From Kaistella yonginensis (GTDB taxonomy: Bacteria > Bacteroidota > Bacteroidia > Flavobacteriales > Weeksellaceae), in assembly GCF_030409525.1 (NCBI RefSeq), contig NZ_JAUFQB010000003.1, positions 1 through 64,000 of the forward strand: a stretch of DNA of 64,000 nucleotides, in the 5' to 3' direction. A program made the position numbers and the translations under genes. Below the pieces are notes generated by a model. It was not told the DNA's origin. It searched no databases and saw nothing but the letters and a program-made list of their open reading frames with translations. The number at the start of each line of letters is the position of its first letter. The stretch's first letter is position 1. This document shows, one piece after another, positions 62,805 to 64,000 of this stretch.

Positions 62805-63986
62805 ATGATTGAAGTCCGCTTAAAGTCAATTCTCGATAATGATTTCTATAAAATCACCATGCAAAATGCAGTGATTAAGCTTTTTCCGAACGAAAAAGTA
62901 AAATACCAATTCATTAATCGTGGCAACCACCATTTTCCGGAAGGTTTCGCAGTGGAGTTGCGAAAATCTGTAGACGCAATGGCAGAGCTAAAATTAACCA
63001 AAGACGAGAAGCAATTTCTAAAAGAAACCTGTCCGTATTTGGATCTTCCTTACTTGGATTTTTTAGCAGGATATCATTACGACCCGAGTGAAGTGAAAAT
63101 CGTGCAAACAAAAAACTCCTTAGTAGTTACGGTGGAAGGGGAATGGTACAGAACAATTCTATGGGAAGTCCCGATTTTGGCTTTAATATCTGAGCTTCAT
63201 TATGAGATGAACCACATGGAGCGTAATTCTAATGAAGCAGTGATCAAAAAAACTTTGGAAAAAGCAACCCAACTTAACGTATTGAATGTAACTTTTGCAG
63301 AATTTGGCACAAGACGAAGACACTCCTACAAAGTACATGATTTGGTGGTAGATTCTTTGGTGAAAAATAATAAATCAGGTCATTTTATTGGCAGTTCAAA
63401 TGTTCATTTCGCCATGAAATACGGCGTAAAACCTATTGGAACACACGCGCATGAATGGTTTATGTTCCATGCTGCAGAATATGGATTTAAAATGGCAAAC
63501 GCTCTTTCACTCGAGCATTGGGTAGATGTTTACCGTGGAGATTTAGGAGTTGCTTTATCTGACACGTATACAACGGAGGTCTTTTTCCGACAGTTTGATA
63601 AAAAATTTGCAAAACTGTTTGATGGTGTTCGTCATGACAGCGGCGACCCGATTGAATTTGCCAATAAAACCATTGAACATTATAAAAGAAATGGTATTAA
63701 TCCGCTGTTCAAATACATCATTTTTTCTGATGGACTTAATTTAGAAAAAGTAGAAGAAATTACAAAAGCCTGCGAAGGCAGAATTGGAATATCATTCGGA
63801 ATTGGCACCAACCTTACCAATGATGTTGGTTTAAAACCCATGAATATCGTAATGAAACTCATTGGCGCACAATCAATTAATGGCGACTGGATCCCGACTG
63901 TAAAACTATCGGATGAACATGGTAAATACACAGGAGATCCGAAAATGATCGAACTCGCCAAAGAATTTCTTCGCATAGAAAACTAA
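62805..63986 (+). CDS. pncB: Nicotinate phosphoribosyltransferase
   Basis: Makes nicotinate mononucleotide from nicotinate and PRPP, the NAD salvage entry. 393 aa. Motifs DNDFYKITMQNAVI near the start, FAEFGTRRRHSYKVHD (active-site region with the conserved Phe-Gly-Thr-Arg-Arg), HAHEWFMFH and FDGVRHDSGDP are present. Full gene; single. Confidence 0.96.
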   Translation: MIEVRLKSILDNDFYKITMQNAVIKLFPNEKVKYQFINRGNHHFPEGFAVELRKSVDAMAELKLTKDEKQFLKETCPYLDLPYLDFLAGYHYDPSEVKIVQTKNSLVVTVEGEWYRTILWEVPILALISELHYEMNHMERNSNEAVIKKTLEKATQLNVLNVTFAEFGTRRRHSYKVHDLVVDSLVKNNKSGHFIGSSNVHFAMKYGVKPIGTHAHEWFMFHAAEYGFKMANALSLEHWVDVYRGDLGVALSDTYTTEVFFRQFDKKFAKLFDGVRHDSGDPIEFANKTIEHYKRNGINPLFKYIIFSDGLNLEKVEEITKACEGRIGISFGIGTNLTNDVGLKPMNIVMKLIGAQSINGDWIPTVKLSDEHGKYTGDPKMIELAKEFLRIEN

Positions 63987-64000
63987 GAATTTCTCTACTT

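Noticed and set aside
1-64000. tRNA genes, prophage or insertion sequences
   Set aside because: No T-loop GTTCGAnnC arrangement, integrase, transposase or phage gene was seen in any gap.

Overview
The window is chromosomal DNA of a Bacteroidetes bacterium, most likely a Flavobacteriia member of the Chryseobacterium/Kaistella group. The evidence is low GC, type IX secretion sorting domains at both ends of the window, many lipoproteins, almost no Shine-Dalgarno sequences, and repeated upstream boxes of the form TAnnTTTG, the Bacteroidetes -7 promoter element. I see no prophage, insertion sequence, tRNA or CRISPR array. Most genes are housekeeping or widespread accessory genes.

Layout. 1-5.4 kb: end of a type B T9SS adhesin, coaE, a metallo-beta-lactamase-fold hydrolase, a GxxExxY (PD-(D/E)XK-like) gene enclosed by inverted repeats and followed by a 126-bp tandem repeat, a PaiB-like gene and ruvB. 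5.4-12.9 kb: an array of 13-bp palindromes at exact 32-bp spacing, then hutI-DUF695 and a phenylacetate (paaB, C, D, G, H, I) cluster that lacks paaA and paaE locally. 12.9-16 kb: an ECF sigma factor operon with a membrane partner and two DUF4252 proteins, one fused to a head-GIN domain. 16-23.2 kb: guaB, a lipoprotein, a nirK-nirV-sco nitrite reductase operon, a TPR protein, a DUF4407 protein and ruvC. 23.2-34.8 kb: M16 peptidase, serine hydrolase, a type A T9SS protein, fused isobutyryl-CoA mutase (icmF), small lipoproteins and a CotH kinase. 35-37 kb: rplM-rpsI-rpsB, without tsf.

37-45 kb: OsmC, then a divergent membrane cluster, RDD on the plus strand and SpoIIM / membrane protein / DUF4129 / DUF4350 / MoxR ATPase / DUF58 on the minus strand. 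It looks like one AAA+ chaperone-von Willebrand-like membrane machine of unknown client. 45-54 kb: speB and speA (arginine to agmatine to putrescine), a DUF2089 / YIP1-like / alpha-beta hydrolase operon, a HAD phosphatase, thiamine diphosphokinase overlapping the cobalamin adenosyltransferase gene (whose product could make the cofactor for IcmF), a hydrolase and ribokinase. 54-64 kb: DUF4241, valS, DUF1573, PPK2, the RNase P RNA gene on the minus strand, an MscS channel, a leucine-rich-repeat T9SS protein, Dps and pncB.

The least explained signals are non-coding: the GxxExxY cassette with its inverted arms and tandem repeat; a dispersed hairpin element present at least twice and probably three times; the 32-bp palindrome array; and a 72-bp inverted repeat next to the MoxR gene. 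Short feature coordinates were read by eye and may be off by one or two bases.
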